Below are positions 32,295-42,998 of a DNA stretch of 64,000 nucleotides, in pieces. A program made the translations under genes and the position numbers. This DNA is from Clavaria fumosa (taxonomy: Eukaryota; Basidiomycota; Agaricomycetes; Agaricales; Clavariaceae), in contig OX637795.1 of the NCBI GenBank assembly GCA_951802425.1, positions 4,444,501 to 4,508,500 of the forward strand, given 5' to 3'. Position 1 is the first letter of the stretch. Each line of letters starts with the position of its first letter. The notes beneath the pieces are model-generated. The model saw nothing but the letters and a program-made list of their open reading frames with translations, was not told the DNA's origin and made no database searches.

Positions 32295-33360
32295 ATGCGC
32301 TCCTTGTCCCCTGCTACCTCTAAACACATCCTCTCTCCTGGATGCAGGCCACTCTGCTCATCACATCTCTGCTGTCACTGGTGTCCACACCAGCACTATC
32401 TCTAGGCTTCGCTCTAAACATCACTCTCACCTTGCCAAAGCCATTGGAGGTTGACCTGCCAAGCTTACTCCCACCTATGTTTGCCATGCTATTCAGCTTC
32501 TAACCTCTGGGAAGGCAGACACTGCTGTCCAGGTAGGCAAAGTACTCTCTCCCATTTCCAATCAAGCCCTCACTATTGTCCAGGTAACCAGAGCCCTCTC
32601 TGACATTTCCAACCAGTCCCTCTGTGCTGAGACAGTCTGCCTACACCTCAAAAAGGCTGGACTGAAGTCTGCAGTGAAGCAGCAAAAGCCCCTCCTCTCA
32701 AAGTGTCATTGCAGAGAGAGGTTGAACTTTGCAATTGCTCACAAGGACTGGACTGTGGAGGACTGGAAGAGAGTGGTATGGTCAGATGAGACCAAGATTA
32801 ATCACTTGGGCTCAGATGGCAGGAGTTGGGTCCGGAAGAAGGCTGGACAAGGTCCTTGTCAGAGGACTGTGAGTGGGACTGTGAAGTTTGGGGGGGGATC
32901 TCTGATGGTATGGGGATGTATGATGTGGAGTGGAGTTGGGTATGCATGCAGGATTGATGGAAGGATGGATGGGGACCTTTATGTCAAGATTTTGGAGGAT
33001 GAGCTGCAGTCCAGCATCAGGTATTTTAAGAAGAAGCCAGTTGACATTATTTTCCAGCAGGATAATGACCCCAAGCATAAGTGCAAGAAGGCCAAGGCCT
33101 GGTTCCAGGAGAATGGGATGGAGGTCCTGACATGGCCAGCACAGTCTCCTGACCTCAACCCTATTGAACACCTATGGGCACACCTGAAAAGGAGGCTCCA
33201 GGGGTATGAAACAGCACCAAAAGGGGTATTGGAATTGTGGGAGAGGGTCCAGGTGGAGTGGGAGAAGATAGAATCTTCAGTGTGCCAGGAATTGGTAGAA
33301 AGCATGCCTAGGAGGGTTGAAGCAGTGTTGAAGGCCAAATGGGGGTACACAAAGTACTAG
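32295..33360 (+). pseudogene. Tc1-like transposase (DD34E), N terminus broken
   Basis: The helix-turn-helix part reads LSPATSKHIL, then after a one-base shift near 32335 DAGHSAHHISAVTGVHTSTI. A TGA at 32452-32454 (GGxPAKLTP) replaces an expected arginine codon. From 32455 the frame is open to TAG at 33358-33360 with all three catalytic residues: VVWSDETKIN, IIFQQDNDPKHK and SPDLNPIEHLW (34 residues between the last two, as in DD34E). The cut-and-paste catalytic domain looks intact, but the DNA-binding part cannot be made in one frame. Confidence 0.9.
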
Positions 33361-33391
33361 AATGTCTTGACTTCTGCACTATAACAGCCAG

Positions 33392-33593
33392 CCAAAAAAC
33401 TGTTGCAATGAGTCTCCAAGAATGGTCATGTGATATCTTACTAAATAAGAAGGGTAAAGATATGACAAAAGTACCATTAGATAGCCAAGAGGGAGGGCTA
33501 TCATGTCAAATATTTCTGTGATTTTAGCAAATTTATTGCATGTGCTACACCTCATTTAACTCAAAGTGCCAAAACATTGCAACAGTTTTTTGG
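33392..33593. repeat. Internal inverted copy of the Tc1 terminus
   Basis: CCAAAAAACTGTTGCAATG at 33392-33410 is an exact inverted copy of CATTGCAACAGTTTTTTGG at 33575-33593, enclosing about 160 bases downstream of the transposase gene. It could be a nested miniature element or an extra transposase binding site. Confidence 0.75.
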
Positions 33594-33602
33594 GTCACTG
33601 TA

Positions 33603-34030
33603 TGTCATGTCCTACCTTGCTTATGTCATGTCCTACCTTCCTTTCCTGGTGTCCTACCCTGCTTATGTCATGTCCTACCTTCCTTTTCTGCTGTCCTTCC
33701 TTGCTTATGTCATGTCCTACCTTCCTTTCTTGGTGTCCTACCTTGCTTATGTCATGTCCTACCTTCCTTTCCTGGTGTCCTACCCTGCTTATGTCATGTC
33801 CTACCTTCCTTTTCTGCTGTCCTACCTTGCTTATGTCATGTCCTACCTTCCTTTCTTGGTGTCCTACCTTGCTTATGTCATGTCCTACCTTCCTTTCTTG
33901 GTGTCCTACCTTGCTTATGTCATGTCCTACCTTCCTACCTTCCTTTCCTGGTGTCCTACCTTGCTTATGTCATGTCCTACCTTCCTACCTTCCTTTCCTG
34001 GTGTCCTACCTTCCTTTTCTTCTGTCCTCC
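33603..34030 (+). repeat. 42-base minisatellite
   Basis: About ten units of the type TATGTCATGTCCTACCTTCC + TTTCCTGGTGTCCTACCTTG + CT, starting right at the Tc1 end. Because 42 is a multiple of three and the unit lacks stops in any forward frame, all three plus frames are open across the array. I treat the predicted Tyr/Ser/Leu/Pro proteins as artefacts. Confidence 0.9.
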
Positions 34031-34100
34031 CTTCCTTTGTGTTAATTAGGTTAGTCTGGTTAGACTTTCCTCCATTGTCCTACCCTTCCCTCTTCTGGTG

Positions 34101-36719
34101 CAGGCGATTCAAGTAAATTAATGCATTAATCTATGGTAATTACAGTAAGTGTGTGATGCATAGATGATGGTAAGTTTGCAAATGGTGAGGATGCATCATC
34201 ACCCAGAGGGAGATGATGCATGATGCCACCACACATCATGCATCCCACTCGCTGATGCCTGCCACCCGCCCTGCTGCCGCCACCCACCGCCCGCCCTTCT
34301 GCCGCTACGTGCCGCCTGCCCTGCTGCCGCCACAGTGACCCGCCGCCCACCCTTCTGCTGCTACGTGCCGCCTGCCCTGCTGCCGCCACCTGCCTCTGCC
34401 CTGCTGCTGCCACCCACTGCCCACCCTGCTGCTGCCACCTGCCGCCCACCCTGCTGCTGCCACCTGCTGCTGCCACCCACTGCCCACCCTGCTGCTGCCA
34501 CCTGCCGCCCACCCTGCTGCTGCCACCTGCCGCCTGCCGCCCGCCCTGCTGCTGCCACCCACTGCCTGCCCTTCTGCTGCTACGTCACCTACGTGCTGCT
34601 TGCCCTGCTGCCGCTACCCACCGCCCGCCCTGCTGCTGCCACCCGCCGCCCGCCCTGCTGCTGCCACCTGCCTCTGCCCTTCTGCTGCCACCTGCCACCC
34701 GCCCTTCTTCCGCCACCCGCCACCTGCTCCCCACCCCACTGCTCCTGCCCTGCCGTTGCTGCCACCTCTGCCCAGCTGCTACCAATGGCCCCAGTCCCCA
34801 CCATTGGTCTGTGACCACAGTTGGGGGCTTGGGCCATTGCTACAGGGAGGGAGGGCGCACCTGGCAGGCAGCCTATTGTGGCTGCCACGCTGCGCTGAAG
34901 GAGATGATTGAGGCGCAGTCGACCGCATACTACTTGATGGCGCAGCTGTGGGACAACGGGGTGATCAGGCCACCAGACATGCGGGATGTGGTGGGTCTGG
35001 CGCTCGTGCTGGCTGCTTCACGTACAGGCAGCGGCACTGCGGCTGGGGCTGGGGCTGCCCCCGTCACCCCATCAGCCATGTCACACCCATTGCCCCTGTC
35101 GCCCCCATTGCCATCGTCATCATTGTTGCCCCTCCTGCCACCATTGTCGTTGGGCCACTGCTGAAGAGAGGGAGAGAGGGAGGTGAAAGAGAGAGGGGGG
35201 AGGGTGAAAGAAAGAGAAAAAAGAAAGAAGGAGGAACACACACCAGCAGTTGTCATCATTGCCGTTGTCACCTGCACCTCATTGAGACCCATAAGTCACA
35301 GCCACAGTATCTGTCCTACTGACAGAAAAACTGTCCCTGCATCTTAGTCTGAGTATAATAAATTCTGAAAATAATTGGGAAGGATTGAGTCCACATGCTC
35401 AACAATCCTATGTTAAATTTACAGTGTACAATGCTGTCTAAAAAGTGTGATGATGATTGAATCAGTTTCTCACTTTACAGGTACATGTGTGACTAGGTGA
35501 CTGCCTTGACCCACCACACCATGCTTGTGCCAGCAACGGTGTGTCATTATCCCCATCCCCCTTCTCCCCTCACTAATCCACCATTTAGCAGCTGACAACG
35601 ACATCGACGACACCTGCGGCAGACAACAATGGCAATAATGGCCACAGCAGACAGCGATGGCGACTACGACAGCAGTAGACGACAACAACAGCGGTGGCTC
35701 TTCCCCCAGGCAACAACAACCGCTGGTGCATGTTCCTCCCTCTTTCTTTTTTCTCTTTCTTTTACCCTCCCCCCTCTCTTTCCCCCCTCCCTCTCTCCCT
35801 CTCTTCAGCAGTGGCACTGGCACGACGATGATGGCAGCGGGAGGGGCAACAATGATGACAATGGCGACAGGGGTAACAGGTGCGACAGAGCTGACAGGGG
35901 CGATGGGGGTGACGGGTGCGACAAGAGCGGCGATCACGATAGGCTGCCTGCCAGGTGCGCCCTCCTCCCTGTAGCAATGGCCCAAGCCCTCAACTGTGGT
36001 CACAGACCAATGTGGGGGCTGGGGCCATTGGTAGCAGCTGGGCAGGGAGTGGCAGCAAGGAGCAGCAGGGTGGGGAGTGGGAGGTGGGTGGCGGCAGCAG
36101 GGCGGGTGGTGGGTGGTGGCAGAAGGGCAGGCAGCAGGTGGCAGCAGAAGGGCAGAGGCAGGTGGCAGCAGCAGGGCAGGCGGCACGTAGCAGCAGAAGG
36201 GTGGGCAGCGGGTGGCGGCAGCAGGGCGGGCAGCAGGTGGCGGCAGCAGGGCAGAGGCAGGTGGCAGCAGCAGGGCAGGTGGCACGTAGCAGCAGAAGGG
36301 CAGGCGGCGGGTGGTGGCAGAAGGGTGGGTGGCAGGTGGCGGCAGAAGGGCGGGCAGCAGGTGGCAGCAGAAGGGCAGAGGCAGGTGGTGGCAGAAGGGC
36401 AGAGGCAGGTGGCGACAGCAGGGCAGGCGGTGGGTGGTGGCAGCAGGGCAGGCAGCATGTAGCAGCAGAAGGGCGGGCAGTGGGTGGTGGCAGCAGGGCG
36501 GGCGGTGGGTGGCGGCAGCAGGGCGGGCGGCAGGTGGCAGCAGCTGGGAGGCAGGGATGATGCAACGTGACAGGAGCTGGGGAGGCGGTGATGCAATGCG
36601 ACGGGAGCTGGGGAGGCAAGGGTGATGCAGTGCAGTGGCATGGCAACTTACCGTCTTCCATGCATAACCAACTAATGGTAATTAGCCTAAATAATGCATC
36701 AGATTGCTCACCTTATGTG
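34101..36719 (+). mobile_element. PAL-1: palindromic (foldback) DNA transposon with captured exon
   Basis: Flanked by a 7-base duplication TCTGGTG (34094-34100, 36720-36726). Ends are CAGGCGATTCAAGT on the left and, as reverse complement, CACATAAGGTGAGCAAT on the right, followed by related subterminal sequence (AATGCATTA ... GGTAATTA ... GGTAAGTT). Inside are long inverted arms: GC-rich CTGCCGCCACC-type repeats (34255-34735 against 36060-36545), a shared segment with CCATTGGTCTGTGACCAC (34800) and its inverse (35990), and a purine/pyrimidine tract (35155-35265 against 35715-35815). The centre is about 450 bases. No transposase is encoded. It shares architecture with PAL-2. Confidence 0.75.
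34892..35028 (+). pseudogene. Captured exon of methylcrotonyl-CoA carboxylase beta subunit
   Basis: Within the left arm of PAL-1 a unique segment encodes ALKEMIEAQSTAYYLMAQLW and continues DNGVIRPPDMRDVVGLAL. This matches the C-terminal carboxyltransferase end of methylcrotonyl-CoA carboxylase beta subunits (pattern A-x-LWDDGVI-x-P-x-D-x-R-x-V-x-GL). That enzyme acts in mitochondrial leucine breakdown. Only about 45 codons are present, joined on both sides to transposon sequence and absent from the right arm. I infer transduction of a host exon. Confidence 0.65.
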
Positions 36720-36726
36720 TCTGGTG

Positions 36727-37508
36727 TCCTCCCTTCCTATCCTTTGATGTTAGTCTAATCTTCATTTTCTCATGTCTTACCCTGCCACCCACACCACCTT
36801 GCACCCCACCCCACCATCTGGCATTGCCTGCATGCTAACCATGCTGCCTGGCACTACCTGCTTGCTGCCAATGCCACCTGGCACTGCTGACACCCTCCTC
36901 ACTGTTAACACCACCTGACTCCCCCCTGGTTACTGCCCACACCACTTTGCACTCTGCCACACCACCTGGCACCTCCATACACAGCCTGGTACAACACTAT
37001 GATACCTGTGCCACCTGTGTGAGGAAGGAGGACACAAGGTCTCCACACAAGAAGAGGTATTTGGCCATGCATGTTTCTGAGATGTTTGTCCTGGGAAAGG
37101 GAAAGGAGGAACCTCTTTGATATGCACAGGTGAGTCCTCAAGAAGCTGTGGTGAGCTAGAGTACAGGGAGGGTGGCCAAGGCAATGGCATGTGATGATGG
37201 ATGAGCATGGGTGCAAAGGTGCATGTCAGGTTCAGGGAGTAAAGGGTGAAAGCCACAATGCTGTCCTCTTTGTGGGCAACAATGGCAGCAGTGCACTGCA
37301 TGCCTGGCCACTGATGCCTGCCAATTGCCAGTGCCATCTCCAACAGTGTGGACAACCCTAATGAGAAGAGGCAGGAGTGCCAGCAATGCTGACAAAACTG
37401 ACAATGTACACATGTGGCTGAAGGTGCTGCATGGCCTCCAGGTGCTGCATGGACATCCTTGACATGGTGCCCATGGCAGCCTCCACAGTCATGCCACATG
37501 AGGCAGAG
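36727..37508. other. Low-complexity spacer, no gene recognised
   Basis: C-rich plus strand with recurrent CCACCTGGCACT and CTGCCTGGCACT motifs up to about 36980, then ordinary sequence. Minus-strand frames of up to 189 residues exist but show no family features. Confidence 0.4.
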
Positions 37509-37516
37509 ATGCAGCT

Positions 37517-38117
37517 TAGTGTTGCCACAGCTATGACTAGTAGCTGACTAATAGCCATAGCCTTAGCTGATTGTAGCTGTAGCCTAGCTGGCAATCAGCT
37601 ATGGCTACAAAGCAGCTATGACTATGGCTATTGATATTTCCATAGCTGATAGCTGCAGCTAAGCTATGGCTAGGTTTGATGTAAAGTTTCAAGGAAATAA
37701 GTTGAGAATAGCACTTTATCTTTCAAATATTTCACTGTTAAATGCTCTATTATCTTGTTAGCCATGTTGTAACTCACCTTTTTATCCCTGCTGTGCTGAC
37801 TTTATCATTCTTAGACTTGTTGCATATGAACCAGCTTATAAACTGACAGTGACAGTGGTTGTAACTGGTGATAGTAGTGGCATTGCATTATTAGTCAAAG
37901 TGGCAGTACCACAGTGTCATGACCACCAGGGCATTACAGCAGTGAGAATGAACACATAATTATAATATAAGAGTTGGCAGCTAAGCCATGACTATAGTCA
38001 GCTAAACTCACCAGCTGCAGCTATGACTACAGCTAAGACAAATTGAGACCAGCTAGAGTAGTCACGAGCTGCAGCTGGTCTAGCTGGCTCGTGACTAGTC
38101 TAGCTGTGGCAACACTA
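37517..38117. mobile_element. hAT-type miniature element (MITE)
   Basis: 601 bases with perfect 17-base terminal inverted repeats TAGTGTTGCCACAGCTA and an exact 8-base target duplication ATGCAGCT (37509-37516, 38118-38125), both diagnostic of the hAT superfamily. The interior is rich in AGCTATGGCT/AGCTATGACT words in both orientations near the ends and has no coding capacity. It would depend on a transposase supplied elsewhere. Confidence 0.9.
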
Positions 38118-38200
38118 ATGCAGCTCATCAAGCAGCTGTTTGACCTCATCCCTCTATTTCCTCCCAACACATGCCCCAGGCCCACCACCAAATTTGTCTG

Positions 38201-41200
38201 CACCAGATGTGAGCATTGTAATGCAACATTTTATTGCAATTACCATAAGTGCGTGATGCAACCTCAATGGCAAGTCACCATCCCCTGCCATGTTGCATCA
38301 CCTCCATCCCCTCATCCCCTGCCATGTTGCATCACCTCCGCCCCCCACCCTGCTGCTGCAGCTGACCACTCATTCCCCACCCTGCCACACCTGACCTGCT
38401 CCTGCCCTGCTGCCACTCCCCACCCTGCCACCACTCCCCACCCTGCCGCCACTCCCCGCCCTGCCGCTGCACCTGACCCGCTTGTTCCCCACCCTGCCAC
38501 GCCTGACCCGCTCCTCGCCCACCCGCTCTCCGCCCTGCTACTATCCTGGTGCATCCTCTGCCGCTTGGTGCACCCCTGCGCCCTGCACACACCACCTAGC
38601 ACACCCTGCATTCCATCCACACCTCCTGGCACACCCTGCGCTCCATCCATGCCTGCATATGCCATCTGGCACCCAGCTGCTCCCTGCCCAATGGCCCCAG
38701 TCCCTGCCATTGGTCTCCGATCACTGCCGGGGGCTTGGGCCATTGCTACTGCATGCTGCGCTGCCACTGCTGCCACCGCCATCATCCCCAGCCGCTGCTG
38801 CTGCCGCGTGCCGCCCGCCCTGCTGCCGCCACCCGCCGCCTGCCCTGCTGCCACCACCCGCTGCCCGCCATTTTGCCGCCACACACCGCCCGCCCTTCTG
38901 CCACTGCCTGCCACCCGCTCCCCACCCCGCTGCTCCTGCCCTGCCATTGCTGCCACTCCCTGCCCAGCTGCTACCAATGGCCCCAGTCCCCTCCATTGGT
39001 CTGTGACCACGGTTGGGGGCTTGGGCCATTGCTACAGGGAGGAGGGCGCACCTGGCAGGCAGCCTATCATGGCCGCCACCCTCGTCGCACCCCTCGCACC
39101 CATCGCACCAATCGCCTCCATCAGCCCACATGCGCTTCTCGGCCACCGTGAAAGAGGTCCCTGCGAGAGCGGGGACGGTCGCACGGGGCGTGGGCCGGCA
39201 GAGGACGATGATGACGCGCCCATGCCGGCCGTCGTCGACGTGGTCGTGGTCGCACGGGAGGCGGTCGACACCACGGAGGACGTCGAGGATTGGTTTCGAT
39301 TGTGTCGTGACGTGGCGGCAGCGGTCGAGCTCGAAGACGACGGGCCTGCCGCCGACGATGACGAGCTGCTTGTCCGGCCATGCGCACCGTTTCCGAGAAG
39401 CGGTGGGGCCGCGCTAGGTCGGCTCCGCAAGGACGTGCCCGAGGTGTTGCTACCGCCACCGCCGTTCGTGTGGCTGCGGCCCGAGGGCGAGGGCGAGTGC
39501 CCGTTCACGCTGTGTGCGCTCTGGTTGCTGTTAGTCCTCGAACGGGGTGGGCTGTGGTTGTGGCTGGAGGCGGAGTGGAGCGAGGAGGAGGAACCGGACG
39601 CGTCAGGACGGGCGGGGTAACCCTTGGTGCCCAATGGAGGCGGAAGAGCGGCGGTCAGGTTCGGGGAGGCGCGATTGAGGTCGATTAGGCCTGTGATAAG
39701 GGTGGAAGCCATTGTAGAGCGGCCCAGCGGTCTGGTCGGGGACGGCTCGCTGGCTGCCTTGTTGGAAGCTAGCTGTCGCCGTTGTCATCGTTGTTGCCCC
39801 TCCTGCCGCCGCATCATCGTGCCACTGCTGAAGAGAGGGAGAGAGGGAGGGGAGAGAGAGGGGGTGGGTGAAAAAAGAAAGAGGGAGGAACACGCACCAG
39901 CGGTCGTCGTTGTTGCCGTCATTGCCTGCACCTCATTGAGACCCATAAGTCACAGCCACAGTATCTGTCCTACTGACAGAAAAACTGTCCCTGCATCCTA
40001 GTCTGAATATAATAAATTCTGAAAATAATTGGGAAGGATTGAGTCCACATGCTCAACAATCCTATGTTAAATTTACAATGTAGAATGCTGTCTAAAAAGT
40101 GTGATGATGATTGAATCAGTTTCTTGCTTTACAGTTACATGTGTGACTAGATGACTGCCTTGACCAGCCACACCATGCTTGTGCCCACAACAGTGCATCA
40201 TTATCCCCATCCCCCTTCTCCCCTCACTAATCCACCATTTAGCAGCTGACAACAACATCGACGACACCTGTGGCAGACAACGATGGCAATAATGGCCACA
40301 GCAGACAGTGATGGCAACTATGACAGCAGTAAATGACAACAACAGTGGTGGCTCCAGTGGCCAGCAGCAACAACAATGATGGTGGCGGCTCCAGCAGCCA
40401 GCAGCAATAACGACAACAATGGCAGCTCCAGCGGCCAGTGGCAACAATGATGATGACAGTGGCGGCTAGGGCTCTTCCCCCAGGCAACGACGGTGACAAC
40501 AACAACTGCTGGTGCATGTTCCTCCCTCTTTCTTTTTTCTCTTTCTTTCACCCTCCCCCCTCCCCCCTCTCTTTCTCTCCCTCTCTCCCTCTCTTCAGCA
40601 GCAGCGGGAGGGGCAACAATGATGACAATGGCGATGGGGCTGACAGGGGCAACAGGGGCAACAATGGCGATGACAACAACTGCTGGCACATGTTCCTCCC
40701 TCTTTTTTTTTTCTCTTTCTTTCACCCTCTCTCCCCCCTCTCTTTCTCCCCTCCCTCTCTCCCTCTCTTCAGCAGTGGCACAACAAGGATGGCAGCGGGA
40801 GGGGCAACAACGACAATGACAGCAACAGGGCTGATGGGGGTGATGGGGGTGATGGGGGTGACAGGGGCGACAGGTGCAATGGGTGTGATGAGGGCAGCAG
40901 TCATGATAGGCTGCCTGCCAGGTGTGCCCTCCTCCCTGTAGCAATGGCCCAAGCACCCCAACCATGGTCACAGACCAATGGTGGGGACTGGGGCCATTGG
41001 TAGCAGCTGGGCAGGGAGTGGCAGCAACAGCAGGGCAGGAGCAGTGGGGTGGGGAGCAGGTGGCAGGTGGTGGCAGGAGGGCAGGTGGCTGGTGGCAGCA
41101 GGGCAGGGAGCAGGGGCAGCAGGGGCAGGGCATAGCAGTAGTGCGGGGAATGGCAGCGGCAGCAGCGGGGTGGGGATCGGGTGGCAGGCGGTGGCAGAAG

Positions 41201-41548
41201 GGTGGGTGGCAGGTGGCAGCAGAAGGGCGGGCAGCGGGTCAGCAGCAGAAGGGCGGGTGGCAGGTAGCAGCAGAGGCGGGTGGCGGCAGCAGGGTGGGCA
41301 GCAGGTGGCGGCAGCAGGGCAGGCAGCAGGTGTCAGCGAGCAGGATGCATGATGGTGAGGGTGATGCATGAGGGTGGATGGGGTGATGCATCTCTCCTTT
41401 CTCCATCATGCATTATCTGTGCTGGGGTGATGCATCCCTGCCTTCATGTAATGCATTAGTTTTGGTAATGGTAGCTTGCCATCTCCCATGCATCACGCAC
41501 TTATGGCAATTGCCATAAAATGTTGCATTAAATCACTTGAATCGCCTG
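38201..41548 (-). mobile_element. PAL-2: palindromic DNA transposon with captured host sequence
   Basis: Flanked by a 7-base duplication TTGTCTG (38194-38200, 41549-41555). The end CAGGCGATTCAAG is now on the right (reverse complement) and CACCAGATGTGAGCATT on the left, so it lies opposite to PAL-1. Subterminal repeats agree between its ends (TAATGCAACATTTTAT, CCATAAGTGCGTGATGCA). Arms contain the same blocks as PAL-1: GC-rich repeats (38285-38970 and 41035-41340), the CCATTGGTCTGTGACCAC segment (38993 and, inverted, 40978), pyrimidine tracts, and the same central ATAAGTCACAGCC...TTTAGCAGCTGAC section (39945-40255). Confidence 0.75.
39080..39775 (-). pseudogene. Captured host coding fragment in PAL-2 (Ser-rich N terminus)
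   Basis: A non-repetitive, codon-like block inside the left arm, at the same position as the carboxylase exon in PAL-1. The minus frame opens MASTLITGLIDLNRASPNLT and continues as a disordered Ser/Thr/Pro/His-rich sequence (RTNSNQSAHSVNGHSPS), which runs on into transposon sequence. It looks like the start of a basidiomycete regulatory protein, but I cannot name the donor gene. The inverted arm (40820-40920) lacks it. Confidence 0.5.
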
Positions 41549-41555
41549 TTGTCTG

Positions 41556-41797
41556 GCATCAGATCCAAATAGTGAAGCACTTAACCCTCCACTGCAAAGC
41601 ATGAATAGTAGTGCAATAAGTGATTGACAGTCTGCCATAACATATCACAAACATGTTGATTTCCTACACTTGGATGAATCATCCATGCCTAACACATTGG
41701 AAAGTTCACCAATGAGTCCCATCCTCTCTGTCATCCATGATTAATCACAGCAGAAAGTACAATTAAAATGATGGAATGTATCAAAAATGCATTGGCC
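41556..41797. other. Unassigned spacer
   Basis: AT-rich sequence between PAL-2 and the SINE; no gene or repeat recognised. Confidence 0.4.
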
Positions 41798-42045
41798 AGT
41801 CTTATATTAACAGAACAGCCAAGGTTGTATCATAAATCACTTTCAGTTGGTACAAGTCCGAGAGCATAAACCCTTCAAGGTCTCCCCCACTCCTAATCAT
41901 GACCAATGACACAACAGGTGGGTACGTAAATCCCATGGGAAAGCTGGTACCTGGCACAGGTTCAAACTCGCGACTTGAGTGAACCGGCCTCAATGCGCTC
42001 ACGTGGAGCGTTCAACCCGCTGGACTAAATGGTCTAGGTCAGACA
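41798..42045 (-). mobile_element. tRNA-derived SINE
   Basis: On the minus strand, starting near 42045, there is an RNA polymerase III A box TAGT CCAGCGGG (around 42025) and, about 46 bases on, a B box GAGTTTGAACCTG (around 41965). Together they resemble a tRNA with a long variable arm that no longer folds as a standard cloverleaf. A non-tRNA body of about 150 bases follows, ending near GGCTGTTCTGTTAATATAAG. This head-and-body layout is that of a SINE rather than a functional tRNA gene. Confidence 0.6.
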
Positions 42046-42192
42046 TAACCCTGAGTCATTCTTTCTCTCACTCATCTGTCTCATACTCTAACCTGGCCCA
42101 CTCTTTGCTGCATTCTTACTCTCTCATATGTCTCGCGTACTCTTATGAGCCATACAGTAGCGAGATCACCTCGATCGTGCTTCCTCGATCAA

Positions 42193-42946
<754 letters not shown>

Positions 42947-42998
42947 TAAGCTAATTTTCGTCGTCTATTTCGAAATTTAATCTGATTTCTTCTGCTAG

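Larger units (their letters stand above)
32282..33602 (+). mobile_element. Tc1-like DNA transposon, 5' end missing
   Basis: Contains a Tc1-type transposase gene followed by a 3' end that finishes CATTGCAACAGTTTTTTGGG TCACTG next to TA (33601-33602), as expected for Tc1/mariner insertion at TA. No matching inverted terminus is visible upstream of the transposase, where unrelated sequence starts within about 15 bases of the start codon. The left end has therefore been lost. Confidence 0.75.

Noticed and set aside
33540..34116. Three long overlapping plus-strand frames that look like a membrane protein rich in Tyr, Ser, Leu and Pro
   Set aside because: They are produced by a stop-free 42-base tandem repeat read in each frame; no start context, family or splice signal supports them.
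34255..36545. Long Ala/Pro/Cys/His-rich and Gly/Gln/Ala-rich frames on both strands
   Set aside because: They are translations of GC-rich inverted simple repeats in the PAL-1 arms; frames on opposite strands and in all phases are equally open.
41960..42035. Functional tRNA gene on the minus strand
   Set aside because: A and B boxes exist, but the acceptor stem and anticodon arm do not pair convincingly and a SINE-like body follows.
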